From NCBI RefSeq assembly GCF_011302915.1, contig NZ_CP049872.1, positions 2,294,001 to 2,358,000 on the forward strand: a stretch of DNA of 64,000 nt, in the 5' to 3' direction. How positions within the stretch are numbered: the stretch's first letter is position 1; every line of letters starts with the position of its first letter. Source of the stretch: Thermomonas sp. HDW16. Its GTDB lineage: Bacteria > Pseudomonadota > Gammaproteobacteria > Xanthomonadales > Xanthomonadaceae. Shown one piece after another: positions 16,242 to 26,380 of this stretch. Position numbers and translations under genes: made by a program. The notes beneath the pieces were generated by a model. It ran no database searches. It saw nothing but the letters and a program-made list of their open reading frames with translations, and had not been told where the DNA came from.

Positions 16242-17369
16242 TCCTTCGGCGGCGACCACCGAACGCCACCAGCGTTCACCCGCATGCGGCGCATTGATGT
16301 CGATGCGCTCGCCCATGATCGGCGTGGCGATATTCACGCCACGCTCGCTGCCCAGCGCCAGTACGCGCTCAAACGGCTCGTTCCAGGCATGCATCGCAAG
16401 ATCGAAGGTGCCGTTGTGGATCGGCAGCAGCCAACCGCCGCGCAGGTCGAGGTGCGCCTGCATGGTCTGCTCCGGCTGCATGTGCACATACGGCCATTGC
16501 GTGTTGTAGGCGCCGGTTTCCATCAGGGTAAGGTCGAACGGGCCGAAGCGGCGGCCGATCTCGGCGAAGCCGTCGAAGTAGCCGCTGTCGCCGCTGAAAT
16601 AGACGCGCTTGTCGCCGTCCACGATCACCCACGAACCCCACAGCGTGCGGTTGCCGTCACGCAGGCCGCGCCCGGAGAAATGCTGGGTCGGCGCGAAGGT
16701 GAACTGCACGCCGTCGATGCCGATGCCCTGCCACCAGTCGAACTGACGCACCTTGTCGCGCGGCACGCCCCAATCGATCAGGCGGTCGCCCACGCCGAGC
16801 GGGGTGAGGAACAGGCTGGTCTTGCTGGCGAGTGCCTTGATCGCGGCCTTGTCGAGGTGATCGTAATGGTCGTGCGAGAGCAGCACGCCACGGATCGGCG
16901 GCAATTCGTCCAGCGCGATCGGCGGCGCGTGGAAGCGCTTCGGGCCGAACCATTGCACCGGCGAAGCACGCTTGGCGAACACCGGATCGGTAAGCCACCA
17001 CTTGCCGCGCAGCTTGATCAGGATGGTCGAATGGCCGAGGCGATACAGGCTGCGATCCGGCGCGGCATCGAGCTCCGCGCGTGAGAGCTTATGCACCGGG
17101 ATCGGCGCATGCGGCTCGGTGTTCTTCGGTTTGTTGAAGAAGAAATCCCACATCGTGGACGCGCCCGGTTCCGCGGTGGTGGCGGGCTTGGGCGTGCTGT
17201 TGCGGAACTGGCCGTCGGTGAATTGTTTCGATTCCGCGTAGTCGCCGAGCGGCGCACGCAGGCATTGGGAAGCGGTCAAGGCGATGAATCCAAGCAAAAG
17301 GGGGATGAGCAGCAACCTGGGCAACCTGCGCTGGCGGTTCGGCTTCGGGGTGGAGTCGATGTCAGGCAT
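16227..17369 (-). CDS. Membrane-anchored MBL-fold hydrolase (NAPE-PLD-like)
   Basis: This is a 380-residue metallo-beta-lactamase-fold protein. An N-terminal hydrophobic helix (LPRLLLIPLLLGFIAL) anchors or exports it. The metal-site motif is HDHYDHLD, with later ligands in APTQHFSGRG, YFSGDSGYFDG and PIHNGTFDL. This pattern matches the UlaG/NAPE-PLD-like group, which includes phospholipid hydrolases; the substrate is not known. The start at 17369 gives a signal-anchor at the N-terminus; the frame extends to 17423 without extra homologous sequence. Confidence 0.82.
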   Translation of the reverse strand: MPDIDSTPKPNRQRRLPRLLLIPLLLGFIALTASQCLRAPLGDYAESKQFTDGQFRNSTPKPATTAEPGASTMWDFFFNKPKNTEPHAPIPVHKLSRAELDAAPDRSLYRLGHSTILIKLRGKWWLTDPVFAKRASPVQWFGPKRFHAPPIALDELPPIRGVLLSHDHYDHLDKAAIKALASKTSLFLTPLGVGDRLIDWGVPRDKVRQFDWWQGIGIDGVQFTFAPTQHFSGRGLRDGNRTLWGSWVIVDGDKRVYFSGDSGYFDGFAEIGRRFGPFDLTLMETGAYNTQWPYVHMQPEQTMQAHLDLRGGWLLPIHNGTFDLAMHAWNEPFERVLALGSERGVNIATPIMGERIDINAPHAGERWWRSVVAAEGSVAR

Positions 17370-17480
17370 GTAGGCAGTTGCTTTGGCTTGGAGAAGACGT
17401 GGGGATGGATCGGCAGCAGGCAAGCCCCCACCGGAACGCCTGTGCGCGGGATTAACGCAGGGTTGTGGTGGCTGTTTCGC

Positions 17481-18122
17481 TCAGCCCTTGTCCGCGGCAA
17501 TCGCCATCGGGTTCGGCGTGGGCTGCGCGACCCGCCGCAAAGTGTGGCGGTCGGTGTGCATGAACGGCTCGGGCACACCCTTGATCATCAACACCGTGGT
17601 CTCGTCGTAGCTCCAGGTGTCGTCGTCATTCACGGTCACGGTGATGCTGAAACGCTCGGTGCGGAAATTTTCTTCGAGGAAAATGTTCGAGCATATGCCG
17701 TTCTCGGTACTGCCGCGTTCGGCGTCCAGGCTGAAGCTGCGCGCATCGGCGGCGGCCTGCCCCTTGGCCAGCGCGATCTGCCCGCGCGGGATGGTCAGGC
17801 TCTGCAGGATGCAGCCGGTGGCCGGCTCCCACAGCCAGAAGCCCACCTGCTCGTGATACATGTCCACTTCGCCCGGTTTGACGATGCGGGTGTGGTAACG
17901 CAGGCCGTAGAACAGCTGCGGGCCATTGGTCTGCGGATCGATCGGCTGCAGCTCGAAGCGCTCGATGTAGCGCTGGCTCTCCGCGCCATCAGCGGTGGGC
18001 TTCACGTCCTCGCCCTGGTCGTTCTCCCAGATGCCCGCCAGCGGTCGCAGCGGGCCGAGGTTGTCCAGGGTATGCGGATCGGGATCGGGCTCATCGAACA
18101 GGTGCTTGGGGAACTTGGACAT
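17481..18122 (-). CDS. FABP-like / nitrobindin-type beta-barrel protein
   Basis: This is a 213-residue cytoplasmic protein with the layout of the nitrobindin/heme-binding beta-barrel family. LGPLRPLAGIWENDQGED resembles the family's opening GxWxGxG-type strand, then YHTRIVKPGEVDMYHEQVGFWLWEP and repeated antiparallel strands up to WSYDETTVLMIKG. Some members bind heme b or lipids; whether this one keeps the axial His cannot be settled by eye. The start at 18122 gives MSKFPKHLFDEPD. It is divergent from the HipA-like gene. Confidence 0.6.
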   Translation of the reverse strand: MSKFPKHLFDEPDPDPHTLDNLGPLRPLAGIWENDQGEDVKPTADGAESQRYIERFELQPIDPQTNGPQLFYGLRYHTRIVKPGEVDMYHEQVGFWLWEPATGCILQSLTIPRGQIALAKGQAAADARSFSLDAERGSTENGICSNIFLEENFRTERFSITVTVNDDDTWSYDETTVLMIKGVPEPFMHTDRHTLRRVAQPTPNPMAIAADKG

Positions 18123-18246
18123 CGGTCTGCGCCACTCGTTGTGCGGATACGCGAACCTTGATTGATCGGCGCGCGCTCGGCAACCCTGCGTACTTTTCCA
18201 CGCGGACGCTAGACTGGCCGGCATCGAAACCGGGATACACCGCCGC

Positions 18247-19014
18247 GTGCGCCAAATCGCCGTCCATCGCTATGTCACTCCGCTGCGCGAGGGCGGCTCG
18301 CTGCCGGCCGTGGTGGAAGGCGACGACCTGGGCCTGTACGTGCTCAAGTTCCGTGGTGCGGGCCAAGGCGCGCGTGCGCTGGTGGCCGAGTGGATCGGCG
18401 GCGAAGTGGCGCGCGCGTTGGGATTGCCGATGCCGGAAATCGTCGCAGCCACGCTGGACCCGATCCTGGCCAGCACCGAGGGCGACCCGGAGATCCAGGA
18501 CCTGATCCGCGCCAGCGCCGGCCTGAACCTGGCGCTGGACTATCTGCCGGGCGCGGTCACTTTCGATCCGGCGGTCGATGTCGTGGATGGCGAACTGGCC
18601 TCGCGCATCGTCTGGCTGGATGCCTTCCTCTCCAATGTCGACCGCACCGCGCGCAATGCCAACATGCTGATGTGGCATCGCAAGTTGTGGCTGATCGACC
18701 ACGGCGCTGCCCTGTATTTCCACCACGGCTGGGATGGGCGGGATGCCGATCCGGCCAGCCGTTTTCCGCTGATCCGTGACCATGTGCTGCTGCCGTACGC
18801 CGACCGGATCGAAGCGGTCGATGCCGACTGCGCTGCGCGCCTTGGCGATGACGTGTTGCGCGACATCGTGATGCAATTGCCAAATGAGTGGCTCGGCGGC
18901 GAAGAGCTGCTGGCCGATCCCGATGCGCATCGGCAGGCCTATCTGGATTACCTGATCCGCCGCGTCGCGCAGCGCCAGGGCTTCGTGCAGGAGGCGATCA
19001 ATGCACGCGCTTGA
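18247..19014 (+). CDS. HipA-like kinase (compact, non-HipBA)
   Basis: This is a 255-residue protein of the HipA-like kinase group, half the size of true HipA. An N-lobe Lys sits in YVLKFRGAG, the catalytic loop is SNVDRTARNANML (Asp, Asn, Asn) and the metal motif is LIDHGAALYF. It begins with GTG at 18247. True HipA phosphorylates glutamyl-tRNA synthetase and is held by HipB; no HipB is present. Instead the next gene is DUF3037 and overlaps by 14 bases, a pairing seen repeatedly for this kinase type. The target is unknown. Confidence 0.75.
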   Translation: MRQIAVHRYVTPLREGGSLPAVVEGDDLGLYVLKFRGAGQGARALVAEWIGGEVARALGLPMPEIVAATLDPILASTEGDPEIQDLIRASAGLNLALDYLPGAVTFDPAVDVVDGELASRIVWLDAFLSNVDRTARNANMLMWHRKLWLIDHGAALYFHHGWDGRDADPASRFPLIRDHVLLPYADRIEAVDADCAARLGDDVLRDIVMQLPNEWLGGEELLADPDAHRQAYLDYLIRRVAQRQGFVQEAINARA

Positions 19015-19396
19015 AACCTACGATTACGCGGTGATCCGTGTGGTACCACGGGTCGAGCGCGGCGAATTCGTCAATGCCGGCATCCTGCTGTCGCGGCAGC
19101 GGCCGGCGTTCCTGGAAGCGCGCATCCACCTGGATGCTGCGCGCGTCCTGGCGCTGGATCCCGCCGCCGACATCGAAACCATCCAGCGACATTTGCAGGC
19201 CTTTCCGGCGATCTGCAGCGGCGCGCCCGGCTCCGGCCCCATCGGCCAGCTGCCGCTGCGCGCGCGCTTCCACTGGCTCACCGCGACGCGCAGTTCGATC
19301 ATCCAGACCTCGCCGATCCACAGCGGGCAATGCACGGAGCCGGCCATCGCCATCGAACGCCTGCTGGCGCAGATGGTGCTGCCGCCTACCGCATAA
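19001..19396 (+). CDS. DUF3037 family protein, partner of the HipA-like kinase
   Basis: This is a 131-residue protein with the DUF3037 opening YDYAVIRVVPRVERGEFVNAGILL, then PLRARFHWLTATRSSIIQTSPIHSG and a C-terminal helix. No enzymatic motif was recognised. AGGAGG lies six bases before the ATG, within the 3' end of the kinase gene, so strong coupled translation is expected. It ends three bases from the convergent FdhF-like gene. Confidence 0.78.
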   Translation: MHALETYDYAVIRVVPRVERGEFVNAGILLSRQRPAFLEARIHLDAARVLALDPAADIETIQRHLQAFPAICSGAPGSGPIGQLPLRARFHWLTATRSSIIQTSPIHSGQCTEPAIAIERLLAQMVLPPTA

Positions 19397-19399
19397 GCG

Positions 19400-21670
19400 T
19401 CAGGCCGCGACCACCCGCACGGGCACCGATTTCGCCGCCGGCGTGCCGCTGGTCTTGTCGTAGTAGTCCAGCGGGATCAGCGGATTGAGCTCCGGGTAAT
19501 AGCCGGCAATCGCGCCGCGCGGCATCGGGTAGTCCAGCACGCTCAGGCCTTCGACACGACGCGGGATGCCGTCCGTACTGATGGTCTCCAGCGCCACTTT
19601 CTGTCCTTCGACCAAACCGCGATCCGCGATGTCCTGCGCGTTCATGAACAACACCATGCGGTCGTTGTACACGCCGCGATAGCGGTCGTTGTAGCTGTAG
19701 ATGGTGGTATTGAACTGGTCGTGCGAACGCACCGTGGCCAATCGCAGCATCGCTGGGTCGTCCACCACGGCGTTCACGTGCAGGCCCGGCAACGGCAGGA
19801 AATTCGCCTTGCCATTCGGCGTCTTCCACACGAGGCGACGCGGTGCCACGTCCAGGTGGAAGCCATTCGGCGCCTGGATCTTCTGGTTGAAGCCTTCGTA
19901 GATCTCCGGATACACCTCGGCGATCTTGTCGCGGATCGCTGCGTAGTCGTCGGCGTAACGCGCCCAGTCGGTCTTGCTGTCCGGCAACGCGGCCATCGCC
20001 ATGCGGCAGACGATCTCCACCTCCGGCATCAGGTCCGGGCTGGCCGGTTCCAGCACCCCGCGTGAAGCGCTGACGTTCGACATCGAATCCTCGATGGTCA
20101 CGAACTGTTCGCCCAGCCCCGTGATAAACCGCTCCGAGCGCGCCACTACCGGCAGGATGAGCGCATCCTTGCCGTGCACCATGTGCCCGCGATTGAGCTT
20201 GGTGGCGATGCCCACGGTCAGGTCGAGCTTGCGCATCGCCGCGTAGGAACGTTCGGTATCCGGCACCGCACGCACGAAATTGCCGCCCATGCCGATGAAT
20301 ACCTTGGCGCTGCCGTCCAGCATCGCCTCCACGCTTTCCACCGTGTGGTGACCCCAGTCGCGCGGCGGCTCGAAACCGAACACCTCGCGCACGCGATCCA
20401 GGTATTCCGGCGACGGGCGTTCATCGATGCCCACCGTGCGGTCGCCCTGCACATTGGAGTGGCCGCGGATCGGGCTGATGCCGGCACCCGGCTTGCCGTA
20501 ATTGCCCTTCAGCAGCAGCAAGCTGGCCACCTGCTGCAACAACTGCGACCCCAGCTGGTGCTGGGTCAGGCCCATGCCGTAGCAGATGATGGTGGCGTTG
20601 GAGCGGATGTAGATTTCCGCGCAGCGGCGGATCTGTTCTTCCGCCAAGCCGGACACTTCCACGATCTCCGCCCAGTCCTGGGCGAGCGCGTCTTCGCGGA
20701 TGGCCTCGATACCGACGGTGTGTTCGCGGATGAACTCGTGGTCGAGCACGGTTTCGCCAGCGGCTTCGCGCTCGAACATCACCTTCATGATGCCCTTGAT
20801 GAAGGCCAGGTCGCCGCCGATCTTGATGTGGACGAATTCGCTGGAGACCTTGGTCGAGCCGAAGGTCGCCATCTGCAGGATGTCCTGCGGCTCGGTGAAG
20901 CGGATCAGCGCGCGCTCCGGCATCGGGTTCACCGCCACGATGGGGATGCCGCGTTTCCGCGCTTCGACCAGGTTGGTCATCATCCGCGGCGAATTGGTGC
21001 CGGTGTTCTGGCCGATGACGAAGATCGCCTCGGCGTGGTCGAAATCCTCCAGCACCACCGTGCCCTTGCCTACCCCGATCGCCGGCGGCAGGCCGCGACT
21101 GGTCGGCTCGTGGCACATGTTGGAGCAGTCCGGGAAATTGTTGGTGCCGAATTCGCGAACGAAGATCGAATACAGGAAGGCCGCTTCGTTCGGCGTGCGG
21201 CCGGAGGTGTAGAACTCGGCCTGGTGCGGGCTTTCCAGCCCGCGCAGGTGCTTGCCGATCAACGCAAACGCGTCGTCCCAGCTGCAGGGCACGTAATGGT
21301 CGGTCGCGGCGTCATAGCGCATCGGTTCGGTCAACCGGCCCTGCATTTCCAGCCAGTAATCCGACTGTTCCATCAGCTCGGTGACGGAGTGCTCGGCGAA
21401 GAACTCGCGGGTGACGCGGAACTTGGTGGCTTCGTGCGCCAGCGCCTTGGCGCCGTTTTCGCAGAAATCGAACAGCTTTTCGCAGGCCTGGTCCGGAAAC
21501 GCACAGCTCGGGCATTTGAAGCCGCCGGGCTTGTTCATCTTCAGCAGCGCTTCGGAGCCCTTCACGATCACGCTTTGCTGCATCAGCACCTTGGCGGTGG
21601 CCGCCGCTGCGCCCCAACCGCCGGCCGGCGCGTTGTAAGCCTTGTAATAGGGTGTCTTGCCGTTGCCCAT
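19400..21670 (-). CDS. FdhF/YdeP-family molybdopterin oxidoreductase
   Basis: This is a 756-residue molybdenum enzyme of the formate-dehydrogenase-alpha-like YdeP group. An N-terminal Cys motif (FKCPSCAFPDQACEK) lies where an iron-sulfur site occurs in related enzymes. The molybdopterin domain (FYTSGRTPNEAAFLY, NMCHEPTSRG, VIGQNTGTNSPRM) and the C-terminal dinucleotide-binding domain (TVRSHDQFNTTIYSYNDRYRG) are complete. There is no twin-Arg signal, so it is cytoplasmic. E. coli YdeP is linked to acid resistance; the reaction is unknown. No FdhD or partner subunit lies beside it. Confidence 0.85.
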   Translation of the reverse strand: MGNGKTPYYKAYNAPAGGWGAAAATAKVLMQQSVIVKGSEALLKMNKPGGFKCPSCAFPDQACEKLFDFCENGAKALAHEATKFRVTREFFAEHSVTELMEQSDYWLEMQGRLTEPMRYDAATDHYVPCSWDDAFALIGKHLRGLESPHQAEFYTSGRTPNEAAFLYSIFVREFGTNNFPDCSNMCHEPTSRGLPPAIGVGKGTVVLEDFDHAEAIFVIGQNTGTNSPRMMTNLVEARKRGIPIVAVNPMPERALIRFTEPQDILQMATFGSTKVSSEFVHIKIGGDLAFIKGIMKVMFEREAAGETVLDHEFIREHTVGIEAIREDALAQDWAEIVEVSGLAEEQIRRCAEIYIRSNATIICYGMGLTQHQLGSQLLQQVASLLLLKGNYGKPGAGISPIRGHSNVQGDRTVGIDERPSPEYLDRVREVFGFEPPRDWGHHTVESVEAMLDGSAKVFIGMGGNFVRAVPDTERSYAAMRKLDLTVGIATKLNRGHMVHGKDALILPVVARSERFITGLGEQFVTIEDSMSNVSASRGVLEPASPDLMPEVEIVCRMAMAALPDSKTDWARYADDYAAIRDKIAEVYPEIYEGFNQKIQAPNGFHLDVAPRRLVWKTPNGKANFLPLPGLHVNAVVDDPAMLRLATVRSHDQFNTTIYSYNDRYRGVYNDRMVLFMNAQDIADRGLVEGQKVALETISTDGIPRRVEGLSVLDYPMPRGAIAGYYPELNPLIPLDYYDKTSGTPAAKSVPVRVVAA

Positions 21671-21756
21671 GCCAGCACTCCATCGCGGGTCGATGGCACG
21701 ACTTTACTCCGATGCCGGGCGCTGCCACAGCCCCGCGTTTTCGCTAACCTGCGCGA

Positions 21757-22317
21757 ATGGACAAAATGCAAACGCCACCCGCCGGGCTCACCCACCTGCT
21801 CGACCCCAACACGCTTACCGGCGCACTGGTGCTGGCCGCAGCCGCCTTCGCCATCGCAACGATTGTCGTTGTGTTGATCCGCCGCTTCACCCGACGCCTT
21901 GAAAAGCGGATGTCTGACGTGACCGTGCTGCGCTTCGTCAGCCTGCTCATCCAGCTGGCGGTCTATCTGTTGGCGCTGGTGCTGTACGCGCACCTGATCC
22001 CGCAGCTGCGTTCCGTCGGCACCGCGCTGCTCGCCGGTGCCGGCGTCCTCTCCGTGGTGGGCGGGCTGGCCGCGCAGGACACCCTGGGCAACCTGATCGC
22101 CGGTTTCTCGCTGGTGATGTCCGGGGCGATCCGCGAAGGTGAAACCATCAAGCTTTACACCCCGGTTGGCCTGATCACCGCACGCGTGCACCTGATCTCG
22201 CTGGGCTTCACCCTGCTGGTCGATGCCGACGGCAACGAGATCGTCGTGCCCAACAGCGTGATCATGACCAGCGCGATTGCCCGCATCTCCCAGGAAAACG
22301 CCACCGGCGCGAAGTAA
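21757..22317 (+). CDS. Small MscS-domain membrane protein
   Basis: This is a 186-residue protein. Two or three membrane helices precede the pore-lining segment and beta domain of the MscS family (GAGVLSVVGGLAAQDTLGNLIAGFSLVMSGAIREGETIKLY, then VPNSVIMTS). It is shorter than E. coli MscS (286 residues) because the C-terminal alpha-beta portion is missing, as in minimal MscS-like proteins. It probably forms a tension-gated or regulated channel. It starts divergently from the FdhF-like gene and converges with the DsbA gene. Confidence 0.82.
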   Translation: MDKMQTPPAGLTHLLDPNTLTGALVLAAAAFAIATIVVVLIRRFTRRLEKRMSDVTVLRFVSLLIQLAVYLLALVLYAHLIPQLRSVGTALLAGAGVLSVVGGLAAQDTLGNLIAGFSLVMSGAIREGETIKLYTPVGLITARVHLISLGFTLLVDADGNEIVVPNSVIMTSAIARISQENATGAK

Positions 22318-22329
22318 CCCGTCGCGCGA

Positions 22330-22992
22330 TCAGCCCGGCTTGCTCGTCGCGATCTCCCGCAACGCGCGCTCGAACACTTCCACGGGCTGCCCGCCGGAGA
22401 TCAGGTGCTTCTGGTCGATGATGACCGCCGGCACGCCATTGATACCGTTGCGACGGAAAAATTCCTCGGCCGCACGCACATCCGCAGCGTATTCGCCCGA
22501 GGCCAGGATGGCACGTACGCGCTCCGAATCCAGCCCCACGCTTGCTGCAACGGCGACCAGCGTGTCGCGGTCGGAAACATTCTTGCCCTCGCTGAAATAA
22601 GCGCGCAGCAGGGCATGCTTCAACTCCCGCTGCTTGCCCTCGATGCCAGCCCAATGCAGCAGGCGATGCGCATCGAACGTGTTCCAGGTGCGGCTGCGCG
22701 CATTGAAATCGAAGTCGAACCCAAGCTCCGCGCCGCGCTGGCGAATGCGCTCCTGGTTTTCGTCCAACTGCGCATCCGGCATGCCGTACTTGCGCTGCAG
22801 GTGTTCGCGGATGTCTTCGCCTTCCGCCGCCATTTGCGGGTTCAGCTCGAATGGCTGGAAGTGGATGTCCGCCGCCACCTGCCCCTGCAATCGTTGCAGT
22901 GCTTGCTCCAGCGAAGTCAGCCCGATCGCGCACCATGGACAAACCACGTCGGAGACGAAATCGATACGCAGCGGAACGGGGGCAGTAGCCAT
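22330..22992 (-). CDS. DsbA-family oxidoreductase, FrnE-like
   Basis: This is a 220-residue protein with a thioredoxin fold and a helical insert. The redox motif CPWC lies near residue 18-21 (FVSDVVCPWCAIG), and the cis-Pro loop is INGVPAVIIDQKHLISGGQP. There is no signal peptide, so it acts in the cytoplasm like FrnE/2-hydroxychromene-isomerase-type DsbA proteins, which aid oxidative-stress resistance or isomerise substrates. The start at 22992 gives MATAPVPLRIDFVSD, the family's usual beginning. Confidence 0.87.
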   Translation of the reverse strand: MATAPVPLRIDFVSDVVCPWCAIGLTSLEQALQRLQGQVAADIHFQPFELNPQMAAEGEDIREHLQRKYGMPDAQLDENQERIRQRGAELGFDFDFNARSRTWNTFDAHRLLHWAGIEGKQRELKHALLRAYFSEGKNVSDRDTLVAVAASVGLDSERVRAILASGEYAADVRAAEEFFRRNGINGVPAVIIDQKHLISGGQPVEVFERALREIATSKPG

Positions 22993-23117
22993 GACAGGAA
23001 TCCAGTGGGTAATACCGCTTATGTGCCGGCGCAAGCCATTCGTTTCAAGTCACGCAACACTGCGTGCCATCAGCGTCACGGCATCGGCTGCTTGAGCCTT
23101 TGCTTCCGCTGCATTGT

Positions 23118-23336
23118 TCAGGCCTTCAAACCCGCCACGACTTCCGACACATCAAACCCGAGCTCCAGCTGCAAGCGCACGTGCTCGCGTTCCTTGCGGG
23201 ACAGAGCGCGGCCCATTTCAATGCGCACGTCCTCCGCCTGCAGGATGCGCATGATCCGCGGCAAGGCCGAGCCGATGGTATCCGGGCCGTAGCCGGCTTC
23301 GCGCAGGGCGGCCTTGATCAGCGCTTCAGCGTCCAT
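23118..23336 (-). CDS. Small helical protein of unknown function
   Basis: This 72-residue open frame begins MDAEALIKAALREAGYGPD and contains a long charged helix (ALSRKEREHVRLQLELGFD). An alternative start at 23366 adds ten residues. Codon use matches its neighbours. No family was recognised. It lies between the DsbA-family gene and hutU on the same strand and could be co-transcribed with hutU. The gap 22993-23117 upstream of the DsbA gene shows nothing identifiable. Confidence 0.45.
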   Translation of the reverse strand: MDAEALIKAALREAGYGPDTIGSALPRIMRILQAEDVRIEMGRALSRKEREHVRLQLELGFDVSEVVAGLKA

Positions 23337-23390
23337 GGCATGTCCGAATGGGTGTTGGCCTTGCATTGTGCGCCTTGTGCCTGCAGCGGC

Positions 23391-25055
23391 TCACAGCATC
23401 GGCAGCTTGAGCCCCTGCTCCTTCGCGCAATCCTTCGCGATCTCATACCCGGCATCCGCGTGCCGCATCACGCCGGTGCCCGGGTCGTTCCACAGCACGC
23501 GGGCGATGCGCTTGTCGGCTTCTTCCGTGCCATCGCACACGATTACCACGCCGCTGTGCTGCGAATAGCCCATGCCGACGCCGCCACCGTGGTGCAGGCT
23601 GACCCAGGTCGCGCCGCCTGCGACGTTGAGCATGGCGTTGAGCAGCGGCCAATCAGACACGGCATCGCTGCCATCCATCATCGACTCGGTTTCGCGATTG
23701 GGCGATGCGACTGAACCGCTATCGAGATGATCGCGGCCGATCACCACCGGCGCCTTCAGTTCGCCATTGCGCACCATTTCATTGAAGGCCAGGCCCAGCT
23801 TGTGGCGCAGGCCCAGTCCAACCCAGCAGATGCGTGCCGGCAGGCCCTGGAAGCTGATGCGCTCGCGCGCCATGTCCAGCCAGTTGTGCAGGTGCGCATC
23901 GTCCGGGATCAGTTCCTTGACCTTGGCGTCGGTCTTGTAGATGTCTTCAGGATCGCCGCTGAGCGCAACCCAGCGGAACGGACCCACGCCGCGGCAGAAC
24001 AGTGGGCGCACGTAGGCCGGCACGAAACCGGGGAAATCGAAGGCGTTTTCGCAGCCTTCGTCCTTCGCCATCTGGCGGATGTTGTTGCCGTAATCGACGG
24101 TGGGGATGCCGACGGCATGGAAGGCCAGCATCGCCTCCACGTGCACGCGCATCGACTTCTTCGCGGCGTCGCGCACTTTCTCCGGATGCTGCTTCTGTTC
24201 GGTGAGCCACTGCTCCACCGTCCAGCCGATCGGCAGGTAGCCGTGCACTGGATCGTGCGCGCTGGTCTGGTCGGTCACGCAATCCGGGCGCACGCCGCGC
24301 CGCACCAGCTCCGGCAGGATTTCGGCGGCGTTGCCGAGCAACGCGATGGATTTCGCTTCACCAGCCTTGGTGTATTTCTCGATGCGCGCGAGGGCGTCAT
24401 CGATGTCGGTCGCCTGCTCATCCACATAGCGCGTGCGCAGGCGGAAATCGATACTGGTCTGGCGGCATTCGATGTTGAGCGAACACGCGCCGGCCAGCGA
24501 TGCCGCCAGCGGCTGCGCGCCGCCCATGCCGCCAAGACCGGCCGTCAGAATCCATTTGCCCTTGAGGCTGCCGCCGTAATGCTGGCGGCCCATTTCCACG
24601 AAGGTCTCGTAGGTGCCCTGCACGATGCCCTGGCTGCCGATATAGATCCAACTGCCCGCAGTCATCTGGCCGTACATCATCAGGCCCTTCTTATCGAGCT
24701 CGTTGAAGTGTTCCCACGTCGCCCAGTGCGGCACCAGGTTGGAATTGGCGATCAACACGCGCGGCGCATCGGCATGCGTCGGGAACACGCCGACTGGCTT
24801 GCCGGATTGCACCAGCAGGGTTTCGTCATCGCCTAGGGTTTTCAGGGTTTCCAGGATCTTGTCGTAGCTGGCCCAGTCGCGTGCGGCGCGGCCGATGCCG
24901 CCGTACACCACCAGCGAGGTCGGGTCTTCCGCCACTTCCGCGTCCAGGTTGTTCTGCAGCATGCGGAACGGGGCTTCGGTCAGCCACGAACGGCAGTTGA
25001 GCTGGTTGCCGCGCGGTGCGCGGATCGAGCGGGACGGATCGTGGCGGCTGGACAT
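23391..25055 (-). CDS. hutU: Urocanate hydratase
   Basis: This is a 554-residue enzyme, the family's normal length. It converts urocanate to imidazolonepropionate using tightly bound NAD. Clear signatures are [34 protein letters not shown], the NAD-binding [10 protein letters not shown] and the C-terminal [23 protein letters not shown], which includes the conserved Cys. The start at 25055 has GGAG nine bases upstream. The preceding pathway gene hutH is not in the window. HutF and HutI are nearby but on different transcripts. Confidence 0.95.
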   Translation of the reverse strand: MSSRHDPSRSIRAPRGNQLNCRSWLTEAPFRMLQNNLDAEVAEDPTSLVVYGGIGRAARDWASYDKILETLKTLGDDETLLVQSGKPVGVFPTHADAPRVLIANSNLVPHWATWEHFNELDKKGLMMYGQMTAGSWIYIGSQGIVQGTYETFVEMGRQHYGGSLKGKWILTAGLGGMGGAQPLAASLAGACSLNIECRQTSIDFRLRTRYVDEQATDIDDALARIEKYTKAGEAKSIALLGNAAEILPELVRRGVRPDCVTDQTSAHDPVHGYLPIGWTVEQWLTEQKQHPEKVRDAAKKSMRVHVEAMLAFHAVGIPTVDYGNNIRQMAKDEGCENAFDFPGFVPAYVRPLFCRGVGPFRWVALSGDPEDIYKTDAKVKELIPDDAHLHNWLDMARERISFQGLPARICWVGLGLRHKLGLAFNEMVRNGELKAPVVIGRDHLDSGSVASPNRETESMMDGSDAVSDWPLLNAMLNVAGGATWVSLHHGGGVGMGYSQHSGVVIVCDGTEEADKRIARVLWNDPGTGVMRHADAGYEIAKDCAKEQGLKLPML

Positions 25056-25159
25056 CGAGGACGGCTCCTGCAAGCGAAGCCGCGATTATCGCATCCGGCC
25101 ACGACCCGACTCGACGGTACGGTTCGATGATGGCGGCGATGCTTGGGTATCATCGGCCG

Positions 25160-26380
25160 ATGCCATTGCTACGCAGCTTCTTCGCTCTTCTCCTGCTGGC
25201 TGTCGCCGGGTGCGCGCATCGCCCCGACGCGACGCAGGCAGCACCCACCGTACTGTTGGTCTCGATCGATGGACTTCCGGCCGATACGGTCGGCAGCGGT
25301 CGCATGCCGGCCCTCGATGCCATCGCCAGCGAAGGCGTGCGTGCGGACTGGCTCAACCCCAGCTATCCCACGCTGACTTTCCCGAACCATTACACGCTGG
25401 CCACCGGCCTGCGCCCGGATCGCCACGGCATCGTCCATAACAACATGCAGGACGCGTTGCTCGGCAAGTTCGTGTCGAAAGAGGCCAGCGCGCGCGATGG
25501 CCGCTGGTGGGGCGGCGAGCCGATCTGGGCCACGCTGCAGCGGCAGGGCGGGATTGCAGCCACGATGTTCTGGCCGGGATCGGAAGCGGAAATCGCCGGG
25601 CAGCGGCCGCGTTTCTGGAGACCGTTCGACGGCACCCTCTCGGTGCAGGCGCGAGTGGATCAAGTGCTGGCGTGGCTGGATTTGCCGCCGGCGCAACGAC
25701 CGCGGCTGGTCACGTTGTACATGGAGCAGTTCGATGTGGCGGCGCACGCGGCAGGCATGCATTCGTCGCAGGCAATGCAGGCGCTTGCCGACATCGATGC
25801 CGGGCTTGAGCGGCTGCGCGATGGCCTGCACGCACGCGGACTCGACAATCAGGTCGACCTGATCGTGCTATCCGACCACGGCATGGCCGATGTGCGTGGC
25901 GAGAACATCCGCTATCTCGATGACCTGGTGCCGGCCGATGCGATCAGTGTCGAATACGCCGGCCAGGTCGTCGGATTGACGGCACAGCCCGGGTATGAAG
26001 CCGAGGTCGAGCGGACGCTGGTCCGTCGCCACGACCATTTCCAGTGCTGGCGCAAAGGCGAAACGCCGCAGCGCTGGCATTTCGGCAGCAACCCGCGTAT
26101 CCCGCCCATCGTCTGCCAAGCGGACGACGGCTGGCGCGTGTGGCTGCATCGCTGGCCCGCGCAACCGGCGCTCAAGGGCGAACACGGCTTCGCGCCGGAA
26201 GATCCCGGAATGCGCGCGGTGTTCACGGCCATCGGCCCGTCGTTCCGTGGCGGCACCCGCCTGCCTGCATTCGACAATGTCGACGTGTATCCGTTGCTGA
26301 CGCATCTGCTGGGCATCGCCCCGGCAACCAACGATGGCGATCTCGCGCCGCTGCGTCCCGCCTTGCGAGACGCACGATGA
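25160..26380 (+). CDS. Lipoprotein nucleotide pyrophosphatase/phosphodiesterase (NPP-like)
   Basis: This is a 406-residue member of the alkaline-phosphatase superfamily. The lipoprotein signal ends at Cys18 (LLLAVAGC). Metal ligands and nucleophile are visible: SIDGLP (Asp37), TLTFPNHYT (Thr73 as nucleophile, as in Xanthomonas NPP), then VLSDHGMAD and GEHGF. It hydrolyses phosphodiesters at the cell surface; the substrate is unknown. The start at 25160 puts the signal at the N-terminus; no good ribosome site precedes it, and ATGs at 25130 and 25139 are alternatives. It overlaps ogt by four bases. Confidence 0.85.
   Translation: MPLLRSFFALLLLAVAGCAHRPDATQAAPTVLLVSIDGLPADTVGSGRMPALDAIASEGVRADWLNPSYPTLTFPNHYTLATGLRPDRHGIVHNNMQDALLGKFVSKEASARDGRWWGGEPIWATLQRQGGIAATMFWPGSEAEIAGQRPRFWRPFDGTLSVQARVDQVLAWLDLPPAQRPRLVTLYMEQFDVAAHAAGMHSSQAMQALADIDAGLERLRDGLHARGLDNQVDLIVLSDHGMADVRGENIRYLDDLVPADAISVEYAGQVVGLTAQPGYEAEVERTLVRRHDHFQCWRKGETPQRWHFGSNPRIPPIVCQADDGWRVWLHRWPAQPALKGEHGFAPEDPGMRAVFTAIGPSFRGGTRLPAFDNVDVYPLLTHLLGIAPATNDGDLAPLRPALRDAR

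Noticed and set aside
18247..19014. A classical HipBA toxin-antitoxin system
   Set aside because: The kinase is half the size of HipA, has no HipB-like helix-turn-helix gene before it and is paired with DUF3037 instead.
20174..21877. A 567-codon plus-strand open frame
   Set aside because: It is antisense to the FdhF-like gene, which has complete family motifs.
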